Shown: one piece after another, positions 23,459 through 31,240 of the stretch
Layout: every line of letters begins with the position of its first letter
How positions within the stretch are numbered: the first letter of the stretch is position 1
NCBI GenBank assembly: GCA_038850275.1
Contig: JAWCLZ010000009.1
Coordinates: 1 to 47,476 of the forward strand
Direction: 5' to 3'
Length of the DNA: 47,476 bases
DNA from: JAWCLZ01 sp038850275
GTDB taxonomy: Archaea > Halobacteriota > JAWCLZ01
Made by a program: the position numbers and the translations under genes
Notes under the pieces: model-generated
Databases searched by the model: none
What the model saw: only the letters and a program-made list of their open reading frames with translations
What the model was told of the DNA's origin: nothing

Positions 23459-24636
23459 GATTCATCGCTGATAGCGTTAAAAGTGTCCCCCCATCTGGAA
23501 TTAGGAAATTCTTCGACATGGTACTGGGAATGAAAGAAGTAATATCACTTGGGGTGGGCGAGCCTGACTTTGTAACCCCTTGGAAGGTTAGAGAAGCTTG
23601 TATATATGCACTTGAAAAAGGCTACACTAGCTATACCTCTAACATGGGAATGATTGAACTTAGGGAAGCAATAGCTGAGCATTTAGAAAAAGAATATGAT
23701 ATTGATTATGATCCAAAAACAGAAGTTTTAATAACGACTGGTGTAAGCGAAGGCTTAGACTTAGCCATAAGGGCAACGACTAATCCAGGGGATGAAGTGC
23801 TAGTGGTCGAGCCTTGCTATGTTTCTTATAAACCAAATGTAATCTTCGCAGGCGGTATACCCGTGCCTGTGCCAACTCATTTGGAAAACGACTTCAAGGT
23901 AACCCCTGAGGATATAGTTGAGAGAATAACTGAGAAGACTAAGTCATTGATCATTAGCTATCCCAACAATCCCACTGGGGCTATTATGACTAAAAAGGAA
24001 TTAGAAGCCATAGCTGATGTTGTGAATGAATATGATTTACTTGTAATTTCAGATGAAGTTTATGATAAATTAACCTATGAAGGCAAGCACTGTTGCTTCT
24101 CAACTTTAAATGGAATGAAGGAGAGAACAATACTTTTGAATGGATTTTCAAAGGCATATGCAATGACTGGCTGGCGACTTGGCTATGCTTGCGCAAGTGA
24201 GGAGATAATCTCAGCTATGAATAAAATTCATCAATATACTATGCTCTGCGCTCCAATTACAGCTCAAATTGCTGCTATTGAGGCTCTTAAAAATGCGGAG
24301 GAAGACATGCGCGCCATGATTAGGGAATATGATAGAAGAAGGCGCTTAATAGTTGATGGTTTAAATAAACTAGGTTTAACTTGCTTCGAGCCTAAGGGAG
24401 CCTTTTATGCTTTTCCCTCCATTAAAAGCACAGGTATGAGGAGTGAGGAATTCGCTGAAAAACTTTTACTAGAGCAAAAAGTGGCCATTGTGCCTGGGAA
24501 TGTATTTGGAGAATGTGGAGAGGGACACGTGCGCTGTGCATATGCAGCCTCGAGGGAGAAGATAAAGATAGCACTTGAGAGAATAGGTATCTTCCTGGAA
24601 GCGCATTCTAAAGTACCTCAGCGGATGGGTAAATAA
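23455..24636 (+). CDS. Class I/II aminotransferase (aspartate aminotransferase-like)
   Basis: This PLP enzyme has 393 residues. Seen are GVGEPDFVTPWKVREACIYA, TTGVSEGLDLAIRA, the PLP Asn/Asp/Tyr sites SYPNNPTGAIM and VISDEVYDKLTYEG, the Schiff-base Lys in NGFSKAYAMTGWRLGYACA (about 232-238), and the substrate Arg region GEGHVRCAYAASREK. It probably moves amino groups between aspartate, aromatic or alanine-type amino acids and 2-oxoglutarate; family members are hard to separate by eye. It overlaps lrp by 4 bases and shares one base (TAATG) with the next gene. Confidence 0.9.
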   Translation: MRFIADSVKSVPPSGIRKFFDMVLGMKEVISLGVGEPDFVTPWKVREACIYALEKGYTSYTSNMGMIELREAIAEHLEKEYDIDYDPKTEVLITTGVSEGLDLAIRATTNPGDEVLVVEPCYVSYKPNVIFAGGIPVPVPTHLENDFKVTPEDIVERITEKTKSLIISYPNNPTGAIMTKKELEAIADVVNEYDLLVISDEVYDKLTYEGKHCCFSTLNGMKERTILLNGFSKAYAMTGWRLGYACASEEIISAMNKIHQYTMLCAPITAQIAAIEALKNAEEDMRAMIREYDRRRRLIVDGLNKLGLTCFEPKGAFYAFPSIKSTGMRSEEFAEKLLLEQKVAIVPGNVFGECGEGHVRCAYAASREKIKIALERIGIFLEAHSKVPQRMGK

Positions 24637-25463
24637 TGAAGATCGGGGTTAAGGTAGCGCGCAATGATTATAAACAAATGCTTGAGTTAAATCCAGAGGC
24701 ACTTGAGTTCTCTTTAGAGGAAAGAGATTTAAAGGGTGAATGGATAGATGATCTAGATTTAAACTTTTTTTTCTTCGATTTAATTGTCCACGTTCCAATA
24801 TTTTTTGAAAATGGTATTTTAATAGATATAGCCTCTGAGAATCCTAAGTTGAGAAAGCAAAGTCTTATATTGGTTTTAAAAACATTTGAAATTGCAAGAG
24901 CTCTATATGAAACTGGGTATTTCAAGGGTGCACCAATAATAATACTCCATCCAGGTGGTATAACTAGGCAAGTGATTGATTTCCCCAATTTTCTTAAAAA
25001 GTGCTTATTGGAATCAATGGGGGAAATTTTGAGTAAAATAGATTCCACTTTTTTCATTTGCACTTTAGAGAATATGCCTCAATTTTACTGGTATAGAGGG
25101 GAGCAGTATAATGCAAATCTCTTTAAAGCGAGGGAGGAGATAATTGAAGTGCTTAGGCAACTTCAAATATACCTTTGCTTAGATCTATGTCACGCAAAAC
25201 TCTATTGCAATTATATAAATGCTGATTTTTATGATTATATAGCTAGCTTAGCTCCTTATACTAAGCATATACACGCTTCAGATGCAGTGGGAGTAAGCGG
25301 TGAGGGCTTGCAAATTGGAGAGGGTGAAATTGATTTTAAAAGAACTTTGTCTCTGTTCAAGCATAGAGAACTAGCCATAGTTCCTGAGATTAAAAACAAG
25401 GATAGGAAAATGAGTTTTAAAATAGCAGTTGAGAGACTTAGAGCGATTAAAGCGATCACTTAA
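24636..25463 (+). CDS. Xylose-isomerase-like TIM barrel protein, 275 aa
   Basis: The fold is that of the AP endonuclease 2/sugar isomerase superfamily. The barrel strands carry metal-type residues in order: LIVHVPIF (His), IIILHPGG (His), CTLENMPQF (Glu), LCLDLCHAKL (Asp, His), HIHASDAVG (His), and a final Glu in IVPEIKN. GEGLQIGEGEIDFKRTLSLF is the usual substrate-loop region. Substrate is unknown. Its start codon shares the A of the aminotransferase stop (TAATG), a coupled junction, which links it to the Lrp-controlled operon. Its end overlaps the convergent winged-helix gene by 8 bases. Confidence 0.75.
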   Translation: MKIGVKVARNDYKQMLELNPEALEFSLEERDLKGEWIDDLDLNFFFFDLIVHVPIFFENGILIDIASENPKLRKQSLILVLKTFEIARALYETGYFKGAPIIILHPGGITRQVIDFPNFLKKCLLESMGEILSKIDSTFFICTLENMPQFYWYRGEQYNANLFKAREEIIEVLRQLQIYLCLDLCHAKLYCNYINADFYDYIASLAPYTKHIHASDAVGVSGEGLQIGEGEIDFKRTLSLFKHRELAIVPEIKNKDRKMSFKIAVERLRAIKAIT

Positions 25464-25671
25464 GCCAAAGCTCACATTTCCTCTCTAAACTATTGCAGGA
25501 GAAATTAATTTTATTTTCACGTGCAAGCCAACCAATTGCCATATAAACAATGCTCTTCTCAATCTTAGCTTCAAAGGAAACATCTGAAACTAGCTTGGTA
25601 ATTGAAGTTCTCTCGTGTTTTTGAAGATAATGCCATACTATACCAGCGGTCTCCCCAATCTTCTGCTCCAT
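25456..25671 (-). CDS. Small winged-helix protein, DUF2582-like, 71 aa
   Basis: The 71 residues fit one winged helix: IGETAGIVWHYLQKHERTSI, TKLVSDVSFEAKIEKSIVYM (recognition helix region), AIGWLARENKINF and a short wing. This is the DUF2582-type arrangement found as tiny stand-alone proteins in archaea and some bacteria. It may bind DNA or RNA; the target is unknown. It lies between a convergent TIM-barrel gene and a broken transporter gene in the same orientation. Confidence 0.6.
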   Translation of the reverse strand: MEQKIGETAGIVWHYLQKHERTSITKLVSDVSFEAKIEKSIVYMAIGWLARENKINFSCNSLERKCELWLK

Positions 25672-25691
25672 ACTTTAAATTATACTTCGAA

Positions 25692-26717
25692 TTAGCTTAA
25701 ATTTTTTCCCGCAAACACTACAGCTAGCGAGGCAATTGCCATGCTTCCTAAGCAAAATTTAAACATTGCGCTATAGCTATCGAAATAGCCTAGTGAGGAT
25801 TGAAAGCTAGCTGCACCTAGGAAGAAAAAGATATTCAAGCTTCCAAGTGCAGTTCCTGCAATTTCAATGGGAAACATCTCCTTTACCATTGAAAGCATTA
25901 TGAAGGAAATTCCAAAAGCGAGTCCTAGGGTTAAAAGTGTTATGGAGAGGGTGGAAAAATTCAAGTTATTTTGAATAAGGGCAAGCGGTAGCCAAGCAAA
26001 GGTGTAGAGAAATACCCCGGATATAAAAATAGATTTCTTAGCTAAGTGCTTTGAGAGCACTCCACCTAATGGGCAGCCAATTATTATGCCAATGGCAGTG
26101 AACATCAAAATACCGCCAGCTGTAGCTTTATCAAATCCATATACCTCTATTAAAAAAGGTCCTCCCCAGAGGCCTTGGAGGCTCATAAGCGTGCCATAGG
26201 ATAAAAATGCCACGATAGCAAGGAGCCAGAACTCATTTCTTTTGAATATAGTTAAATCGCGTGCTTTACCCTAAAGCGCTTGGGAGGAGAAGAGTGGGAA
26301 GGCAAATGGAAAGGGGAAGGGGAAGGGAAGGTGAATCCCGTACCACAAGCCAAGCCATAGCTGTTAAAATAAAGGTAATGGTTGCTATTACTGCAAAAGA
26401 AATACGCCATCCAAATGATAATACTAAAATTGCAAGTGGAGCTGAGGCTATCAAACCTCCTAGGTTTCCAATTGCAACTAGCAAGCCATTTAAAGCTGCA
26501 AATTCGCTTGGAAGAAACCACTCAGTTATCACTTTCAAAGTAGGTACGAAAACACCCCCCACTCCAAATCCAATCAGTGCTCTATTAAACCAAGAATAGC
26601 ACTACTAGCTTCAAATTCCTGCATTAAGTCCAAAGCAACTATAGCTGGTGCAACGCGATGGAAGTAAACCCAGAAGTATAAACTCGCGAGAGTGGCAAAG
26701 ATATACCACTTGCGCAT
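25692..26717 (-). pseudogene. MFS transporter, broken by a deletion and a frameshift
   Basis: Three pieces read as one major facilitator. The start is MRKWYIFATLASLYFWVYFH to EASSAILG (26717-26585). The middle is RALIGFGVGGVFVPTLKVIT to SLPLPLSICLPTLLLPSALG, ending at TAA (to 26266). The end begins KARDLTIFKRNEFWLLAIVA and runs to the true stop at 25692. Joining pieces one and two requires a missing segment of roughly 50 residues (normally helix 2-3 and the DRxG loop) plus a phase change. Pieces two and three differ by one base near 26270. Substrate is unknown. Two independent lesions make real decay more likely than sequencing error. Confidence 0.8.
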
Positions 26718-26747
26718 ATTAACCACTGAGGCATATTATTTGCATTT

Positions 26748-26777
26748 TGCTAATCTTAAATGTGCTAATATTAAATA
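26748..26777 (+). repeat. Tandem 15-base repeat upstream of queD
   Basis: TGCTAATCTTAAATG is followed at once by TGCTAATATTAAATA, differing at two positions. It lies just before a second tandem repeat in the same leader. Confidence 0.65.
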
Positions 26778-26781
26778 ACTA

Positions 26782-26815
26782 ATTGTATCAGCAAATAATT
26801 TGTATCAGCAAATAA
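26782..26815 (+). repeat. Tandem 17-base repeat in the queD leader
   Basis: ATTGTATCAGCAAATAA and TTTGTATCAGCAAATAA abut and differ only at the first base. They end 14 bases before the queD start, so they could affect transcription or translation of the preQ0 genes. Confidence 0.7.
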
Positions 26816-26828
26816 CTATGCATTGAAT

Positions 26829-27194
26829 ATGAAGCTAGGCATTGTACTTCAATTTGATGCAGCCCATAGTCTCCCTAAGTATGAGGGTAAATGCAGAAAT
26901 ATCCACGGGCATACCTATACAACTGAGGCTGTAGTGGCTGGTAAGGTGAATAGTGAAACGCATTTGATTTTAGATTACTTCATACTTAAAAAGCTACTTG
27001 GAGAGGTAATAGCAGAGCTTGATCATAGATATCTCAATGAAATCTTGGAATATCCAACTAGCGAGAGAATCGCTCAATATATCTATGGAAAGATGAAGGA
27101 AAAACTCAAGGGATATAATGTAGAGTTAATATCCATAAAGCTATGGGAAGGCGAGGATAAATGGGTGAAAATTGAGAAAGGAGATGAGGATTAA
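26829..27194 (+). CDS. queD: 6-carboxy-tetrahydropterin synthase QueD
   Basis: QueD turns dihydroneopterin triphosphate into 6-carboxytetrahydropterin, step two to preQ0. The 121-residue protein shows FDAAHSLPKYEGKCRNIHGH, with the zinc His of AAHS and HGH and the catalytic Cys in KCRN, and ELDHRYLNEI with the Asp/His pair. SIKLWEGEDKWVKIE ends the fold. ATG 26829 is chosen over TTG 26823 because the family starts MKLxIxxxFDAAH. The next gene overlaps its end. Two tandem repeats precede it. Confidence 0.92.
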   Translation: MKLGIVLQFDAAHSLPKYEGKCRNIHGHTYTTEAVVAGKVNSETHLILDYFILKKLLGEVIAELDHRYLNEILEYPTSERIAQYIYGKMKEKLKGYNVELISIKLWEGEDKWVKIEKGDED

Positions 27195-27765
27195 ATTGAA
27201 ATTGAAAGTAAAATTCCTGAATAAGAGATTAAACTATGATGGCTCTCAGCTTCGAGCTCTCTGGGCACTTGAGGAATTAGGATTGCAGGGGAGCTCGATA
27301 GTGGTATTTAGAGGAGGGATGAATGTAGCTAGAGAGCAAATGCGTGATTTAAAGGATAAAAGAGAAGGAAGGGAGATAAAGGGGGAAAATTTGATTCACT
27401 TCATAGTTGAAGTCATAGATCCAAATGCAGATTTAAGACTAGCTTACTATGCTCAAAGATTGCTGCTCTGCATCACAAAGGATAAACTTATGGAATTTGG
27501 TGTGAAGGTAGCTAGAGAAGGGGGGGATTTATATTTCAATGGGAAAAAGCTCAGCGTTAGCATTGCAAATTCCAATTTAAATGGCTATAAAATTCACTTG
27601 GGTTTAAATATCACCTCAAAGCAAGCTCCAGAGGGAGCAATTGGATTGAGAGAAATTGATAGAAGGATAAAGCCAATGGAAATTGCTAGAGCAATTGCAA
27701 ATCAATTCGCAGTGGAATGTGAGGATATAGAGCGAGATATTGCAAAAACAAGGGCATTTGGATAA
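27184..27765 (+). CDS. DUF366 (COG2029) family protein, 193 aa
   Basis: The start at ATG 27184 overlaps queD by 11 bases. The protein carries features I associate with the archaeal DUF366 family: LNYDGSQLRALWALEELGLQ near the N-terminus, DPNADLRLAYYAQRLLLCIT centrally, and GLNITSKQAPEGAIGLREID late. The family has no firmly known activity. Being locked between queD and queC by overlaps suggests a role in 7-deazaguanine synthesis, salvage or repair of an intermediate. A nuclease-like or transport role cannot be excluded. Soluble, with no metal motif obvious. Confidence 0.7.
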   Translation: MRIKLKLKVKFLNKRLNYDGSQLRALWALEELGLQGSSIVVFRGGMNVAREQMRDLKDKREGREIKGENLIHFIVEVIDPNADLRLAYYAQRLLLCITKDKLMEFGVKVAREGGDLYFNGKKLSVSIANSNLNGYKIHLGLNITSKQAPEGAIGLREIDRRIKPMEIARAIANQFAVECEDIERDIAKTRAFG

Positions 27766-27769
27766 AATT

Positions 27770-28462
27770 ATGAAAGCATTTGTATTACTCTCATCCGGGC
27801 TTGATTCTACAGTTGCATTTAAAAAAGCATATGATGAATTTGAGGAAGTGAGATGCCTCACCTTTGACTATGGGCAAAAAGCAAGAATGCGGGAATTGGA
27901 ATATTCAAAGAAAATTTGCTCTCTATTTAAAGTTAAGCATAGTATAATAAAGTTGCCTTGGTTGGCTAAGTTTAAAGGAAGTTTAACTCAAGCAAGTAAA
28001 AAACTGCCAATGCTAAAGGAAGAAGACCTCGATATAGAGGCAAAGGTAGAAGAAGCCTCCTCTCAAGTTTGGGTGCCAGCTAGAAATGCAGTTTTTCTGA
28101 GCATAGCAGCTAGCTATTGTGAAAACTTTGAGTTCGACGCAATAGTAGCGGGCTTCGATAGAGAGGAAGCAGTGGCTTTCCCAGATAACTCAATGCAGTT
28201 CATATCAAGCTTCAACGCCATGCTAAAGTATGGAACTAGAAGGCATGTAGAGGTCATTGCACCTTTGATTGAAATGAATAAAGCTGAAATCGCTGCTCTA
28301 GGAATAGCTATAAAAGCTCCACTTGAGTGGTCTTGGTCTTGCTATACCTCAAAGTCACTTCCCTGTGGTAAATGTGAATCGTGTGTTAGGAGAAAGCGAG
28401 CCTTTAAAGCTATTGGGATAAAAGATCCTTTATTAATAAGACTTGGAGTGGAGAAACCTTGA
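27770..28462 (+). CDS. queC: 7-cyano-7-deazaguanine synthase QueC
   Basis: QueC uses ATP and ammonia to convert 7-carboxy-7-deazaguanine to preQ0. The PP-loop reads LLSSGLDSTVAF (about 6-17) and the adenylation region includes LTFDYGQKARMRELEY and VPARNAVFLSIAASYCE. The C-terminal zinc site is complete: CYTSKSLPCGKCESCVRRKRA. At 230 residues it is full length. ATG 27770 (MKAFVLLSSG) is preferred over the upstream TTG because it fits the family start. The hydrolase gene overlaps its last 4 bases. Confidence 0.94.
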   Translation: MKAFVLLSSGLDSTVAFKKAYDEFEEVRCLTFDYGQKARMRELEYSKKICSLFKVKHSIIKLPWLAKFKGSLTQASKKLPMLKEEDLDIEAKVEEASSQVWVPARNAVFLSIAASYCENFEFDAIVAGFDREEAVAFPDNSMQFISSFNAMLKYGTRRHVEVIAPLIEMNKAEIAALGIAIKAPLEWSWSCYTSKSLPCGKCESCVRRKRAFKAIGIKDPLLIRLGVEKP

Positions 28463-29205
28463 ACTTGAACTTGAGGGTTGCTTTTTATTCTGAAAATCAA
28501 AGGATAATTGGAAATTTGCATATACCACTTGTAAAAGAAAAACCACCTTGCATTATATTGCTCCACGGGCTTGAAAGCAGCAAGGATAGTGGTAAATGGC
28601 CTATCTTGGCAAACAAGTTATGTAGCGAGGGATATGCTTGCTTGAGATTTAACTTCAGAGGCTGTGGAGAGGGGATGGAGAAAAGCGAGGGTGAATTTGA
28701 AGAAGTTACCCTAACAGGTAGAGTCAAAGATTACTTAGCTGCTTTGCAATTCTTGCAAGCTAATGATAAAGTGGATATAAATAGATTTGGGGCGATTGGC
28801 TCAAGCTTTGGTGGAATGACTGCAATTGCAGCTCAAGCTAAAGAAGTAAGAGCTCTCGTTACAATGGGAACTCCATATAAAATACCTCGTTTTCAAGAGC
28901 CTCAAATTCCAAAGAAGATTGGTGAATATTACGTATTACCATCTGGAAGGAGGTTTAAAGAGAACTTCTATGAAGATCTAAAAAAATACGACCTCTTAGT
29001 AGCGATAAAAAAATCTCCCCCCATATTAATATTACATGGAAGCTCGGATGAAATAGTACCCATAGAACATGCTCAAAAACTCTATGAAGCTGCGCCTCAG
29101 CCTAAGAAACTCGTAGTAGTGGAAGGCGCAGACCACGTTTTCTCAAAGCATTTAAATGAAGCGCTCGATTTGAGCTTGGAGTGGTTCAAGAAATACTTAG
29201 TTTGA
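28459..29205 (+). CDS. Alpha/beta hydrolase, 248 aa
   Basis: The serine hydrolase triad is visible: nucleophile elbow GAIGSSFGGMTAIAAQA (Ser about 116), Asp in LHGSSDEIVPIEHAQ and His in VEGADHVFSKHLNEA. The oxyanion stretch is ILLHGLESSKDSGKW. It resembles the family of esterases and dienelactone-hydrolase-like peptidases. Translation starts at TTG 28459 or one of the next two TTG codons, overlapping queC by 4 bases, so it is in the preQ0 operon. Whether it works on a queuosine intermediate, such as a base-ester, is unknown. Confidence 0.8.
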   Translation: MNLNLRVAFYSENQRIIGNLHIPLVKEKPPCIILLHGLESSKDSGKWPILANKLCSEGYACLRFNFRGCGEGMEKSEGEFEEVTLTGRVKDYLAALQFLQANDKVDINRFGAIGSSFGGMTAIAAQAKEVRALVTMGTPYKIPRFQEPQIPKKIGEYYVLPSGRRFKENFYEDLKKYDLLVAIKKSPPILILHGSSDEIVPIEHAQKLYEAAPQPKKLVVVEGADHVFSKHLNEALDLSLEWFKKYLV

Positions 29206-29240
29206 GAGACACGTAAGATTTTGATTTTTAACCTCTTGCG

Positions 29241-29810
29241 TTAGCTCTTTTCCNNNNNNNNNNTTTCCCTCCTTAGATAGCTATCCTTGACCCCTGCTTT
29301 CTCAAGTTCTAGCAAAATTTCCCCCTCACTCCCCCCTTTTTTAATTATATGTCTAATGGTCTCAGAGACCTCCCAAGGGAAGACAACCCAAGCACTTGTT
29401 TCAACGCTATATAAATCAGGTATAACCTTTGACCTAGGTTTTTTAACAATAGTAACTATTAAAATCTCACCAGCTTCATTCTCCCTCAAATGACTTTGAG
29501 CTAGCTCGAGGCTCTCCCCTGTATCAGCGATATCATCCACTAATAGAACTCTCTTGCCCTTCAAATTAAAAGGCAATGGATAAACTATCACTGGTTTCTT
29601 AGCTCTTTCATCGATGGAGGTGTAGAATTTTATTCTCATTGTATATAGCTCATCCACCTCAAGCAAGTCTGAAAAAATGCGTGCAGGCACCCAACCTCCT
29701 CTCGCTATGCCAACTATAACCTCTGGCTTGAACTTAATTTGCTTTATCTTTCTATATAGAGCTTCACAATGTCTCTCAATATCCTCCCAAGTGAGCCTTA
29801 AGTACTCCAT
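29241..29810 (-). CDS. Phosphoribosyltransferase (C-terminus unresolved by assembly gap)
   Basis: This type I PRTase fold of about 185 residues has the PRPP loop RVLLVDDIADTGESLELAQS (about 93-112), with an early VIVGIARGGWVPARIFSDLL. It is related to xanthine/hypoxanthine-type salvage enzymes, and the product could be a purine mononucleotide. Ten Ns at 29254-29263 fall in its last codons, so the end and the true stop are uncertain. ATG 29810 (MEYLRLTWEDIERH) is the likely start, upstream frame codons being unsupported. It is divergent from queE and next to preQ0 genes, hinting at 7-deazapurine or guanine salvage. Confidence 0.8.
   Translation of the reverse strand: MEYLRLTWEDIERHCEALYRKIKQIKFKPEVIVGIARGGWVPARIFSDLLEVDELYTMRIKFYTSIDERAKKPVIVYPLPFNLKGKRVLLVDDIADTGESLELAQSHLRENEAGEILIVTIVKKPRSKVIPDLYSVETSAWVVFPWEVSETIRHIIKKGGSEGEILLELEKAGVKDSYLRREXXXXEKS
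29254..29263. other. Assembly gap (10 Ns)
   Basis: A run of ten Ns marks a scaffold join of unknown real length between the hydrolase end and the phosphoribosyltransferase end. Synteny across this point is inferred by the assembly only. Confidence 0.97.
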
Positions 29811-29863
29811 TGAATTCGAATATGAACGCAAAGTACTTTATGTTATCGATTTTAATAAAAATT

Positions 29864-30622
29864 ATGAAACAAGAAGCAATTATTCGAGAGATCTTCAATA
29901 GCATACAAGGAGAGGGCATATATCTTGGAGTTAGACAAGTATTCATTCGATTCCAAGGCTGCCCCCTGCGCTGTAGCTACTGCGATTCAAGTGAAACTTG
30001 GAATTATGAACTTGAGAGCTGCAGAGTTGAAAAAACACCTGGAGCAAGAGATTTCTATAATGTTAAGAATCCTTTAAATGTTCAACAGCTTATGAGAATT
30101 GTTGAAAAACTATGGCTACCTAGTACAAAGCATCTTAGTTTAACAGGTGGCGAGCCCTTGCTCTATGCAAGGTATATAGCTGAACTCGGCTATAGATTTG
30201 ATAAAAAACTCTACTTGGAAACGAGCTCAGCTCTCCCAGCTCAAGCTGAGGAGATTAAGGATTGTATAGATATTGCCTCTTGCGATATAAAACTACGTGA
30301 GCATGGTAACTTCGATGATTATGACCAACTTTTGAAGGATGAACTTGAAACTCTAAAGATCTTTCACAAAGCCAAGGTGGATTTATTTGCGAAAATCGTT
30401 GTCCTAGAAGAAACTACTACATCAAGCTTATCACCTGCAATTGAAGGAATAGCTCGAATTTCAAAGAGAATTCCACTTGTACTTCAACCAGTGAGCCCCA
30501 CTGAGAAGTTAAAAACTAAACCCACGCCTATTAAACTACTTGAGCTCATGGAATTTGCAGGCAAAAAACTTTTAGATGTAAGAGTGATTCCCCAGGCTCA
30601 TAAAATTATGGGCTTTCTCTAA
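29864..30622 (+). CDS. queE: 7-carboxy-7-deazaguanine synthase QueE
   Basis: Radical SAM enzyme that contracts the pterin ring to 7-carboxy-7-deazaguanine. The cluster motif is CPLRCSYC (CX3CX2C) after FNSIQGEGIYLGVRQVFIRF. SAM-site parts are LSLTGGEPLLYARYIAELG and LYLETSSALPAQAEEI. DIASCDIKLREHG follows, with C-terminal VIPQAHKIMG, typical of QueE. ATG 29864 is preferred, since the upstream frame codes only for unconserved residues. Length is 252. It is divergent from the phosphoribosyltransferase across 53 bases and beyond the gap from queC, together completing preQ0 synthesis except for GTP cyclohydrolase. Confidence 0.92.
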   Translation: MKQEAIIREIFNSIQGEGIYLGVRQVFIRFQGCPLRCSYCDSSETWNYELESCRVEKTPGARDFYNVKNPLNVQQLMRIVEKLWLPSTKHLSLTGGEPLLYARYIAELGYRFDKKLYLETSSALPAQAEEIKDCIDIASCDIKLREHGNFDDYDQLLKDELETLKIFHKAKVDLFAKIVVLEETTTSSLSPAIEGIARISKRIPLVLQPVSPTEKLKTKPTPIKLLELMEFAGKKLLDVRVIPQAHKIMGFL

Positions 30623-30688
30623 AGCGAAAACCTATTACTTGGTCTAAGTTTATGAAGAAAATACTTTGTTGAATTATCCTAGCCTCAA

Positions 30689-31222
30689 TTATCCTAGTTT
30701 TCTCCACCAGAATTGCTCAGGCATTGGGAATGGGAGTGCTGTATCTCCATATTTCCTTAAAATTTCTTGATTTGTCCTCAAAATTCCATCAGCTTCTTCC
30801 AATCGCTTTTCTAACTTCGAGCTATCTCTTTTTCCTTTTAACTCCATTAATTCATATTGAATGCGATCTCTAATTTCAAGTAATTGTAAATAAATCTCTG
30901 GATCGTTTTTAAAAAGAAATTTAAGACACGCTTCATATTTATTCAAAAGCCTAATGAGGTCGTGTTCAATGGCATTTAAATACCCCTCGCTATTCTCGCT
31001 TACCATTTTAATGAAACGTTGATCTAGTTTTTTAACTCTATCCCTGAGATTTTTAAGTCTTAAGTCGTGTTGAAAGGGGAATTTATTTAAATAGCTTAAG
31101 ATTAACTTCAATTCATTGAACTTCGAGATCACTATTCCAAGTGCCTCTGTATCGAAGTTCTTTGAAATAATATTCAAGTTCTCTTCATAGCTCTTAAGGT
31201 AATCTTCAGCTATCCACATCAA
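30689..31222 (-). CDS. Helical hypothetical protein, 177 aa
   Basis: I do not recognise this. It is mostly alpha-helical with heptad-like patterns (RVKKLDQRFIKMVSENSEGY, QLLEIRDRIQYELMELKGKR, SKLEKRLEEADGILRTNQEI) and no Cys motif or signal. The C-terminus has an unusual aromatic/proline end (ALPFPMPEQFWWRKLG). It lies 18 bases downstream of the nucleotidyltransferase in the same direction, so it may be the third gene of the glucan/sugar-nucleotide operon. Confidence 0.55.
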   Translation of the reverse strand: MMWIAEDYLKSYEENLNIISKNFDTEALGIVISKFNELKLILSYLNKFPFQHDLRLKNLRDRVKKLDQRFIKMVSENSEGYLNAIEHDLIRLLNKYEACLKFLFKNDPEIYLQLLEIRDRIQYELMELKGKRDSSKLEKRLEEADGILRTNQEILRKYGDTALPFPMPEQFWWRKLG

Positions 31223-31240
31223 TTCTTCATAGGTAGCTAT

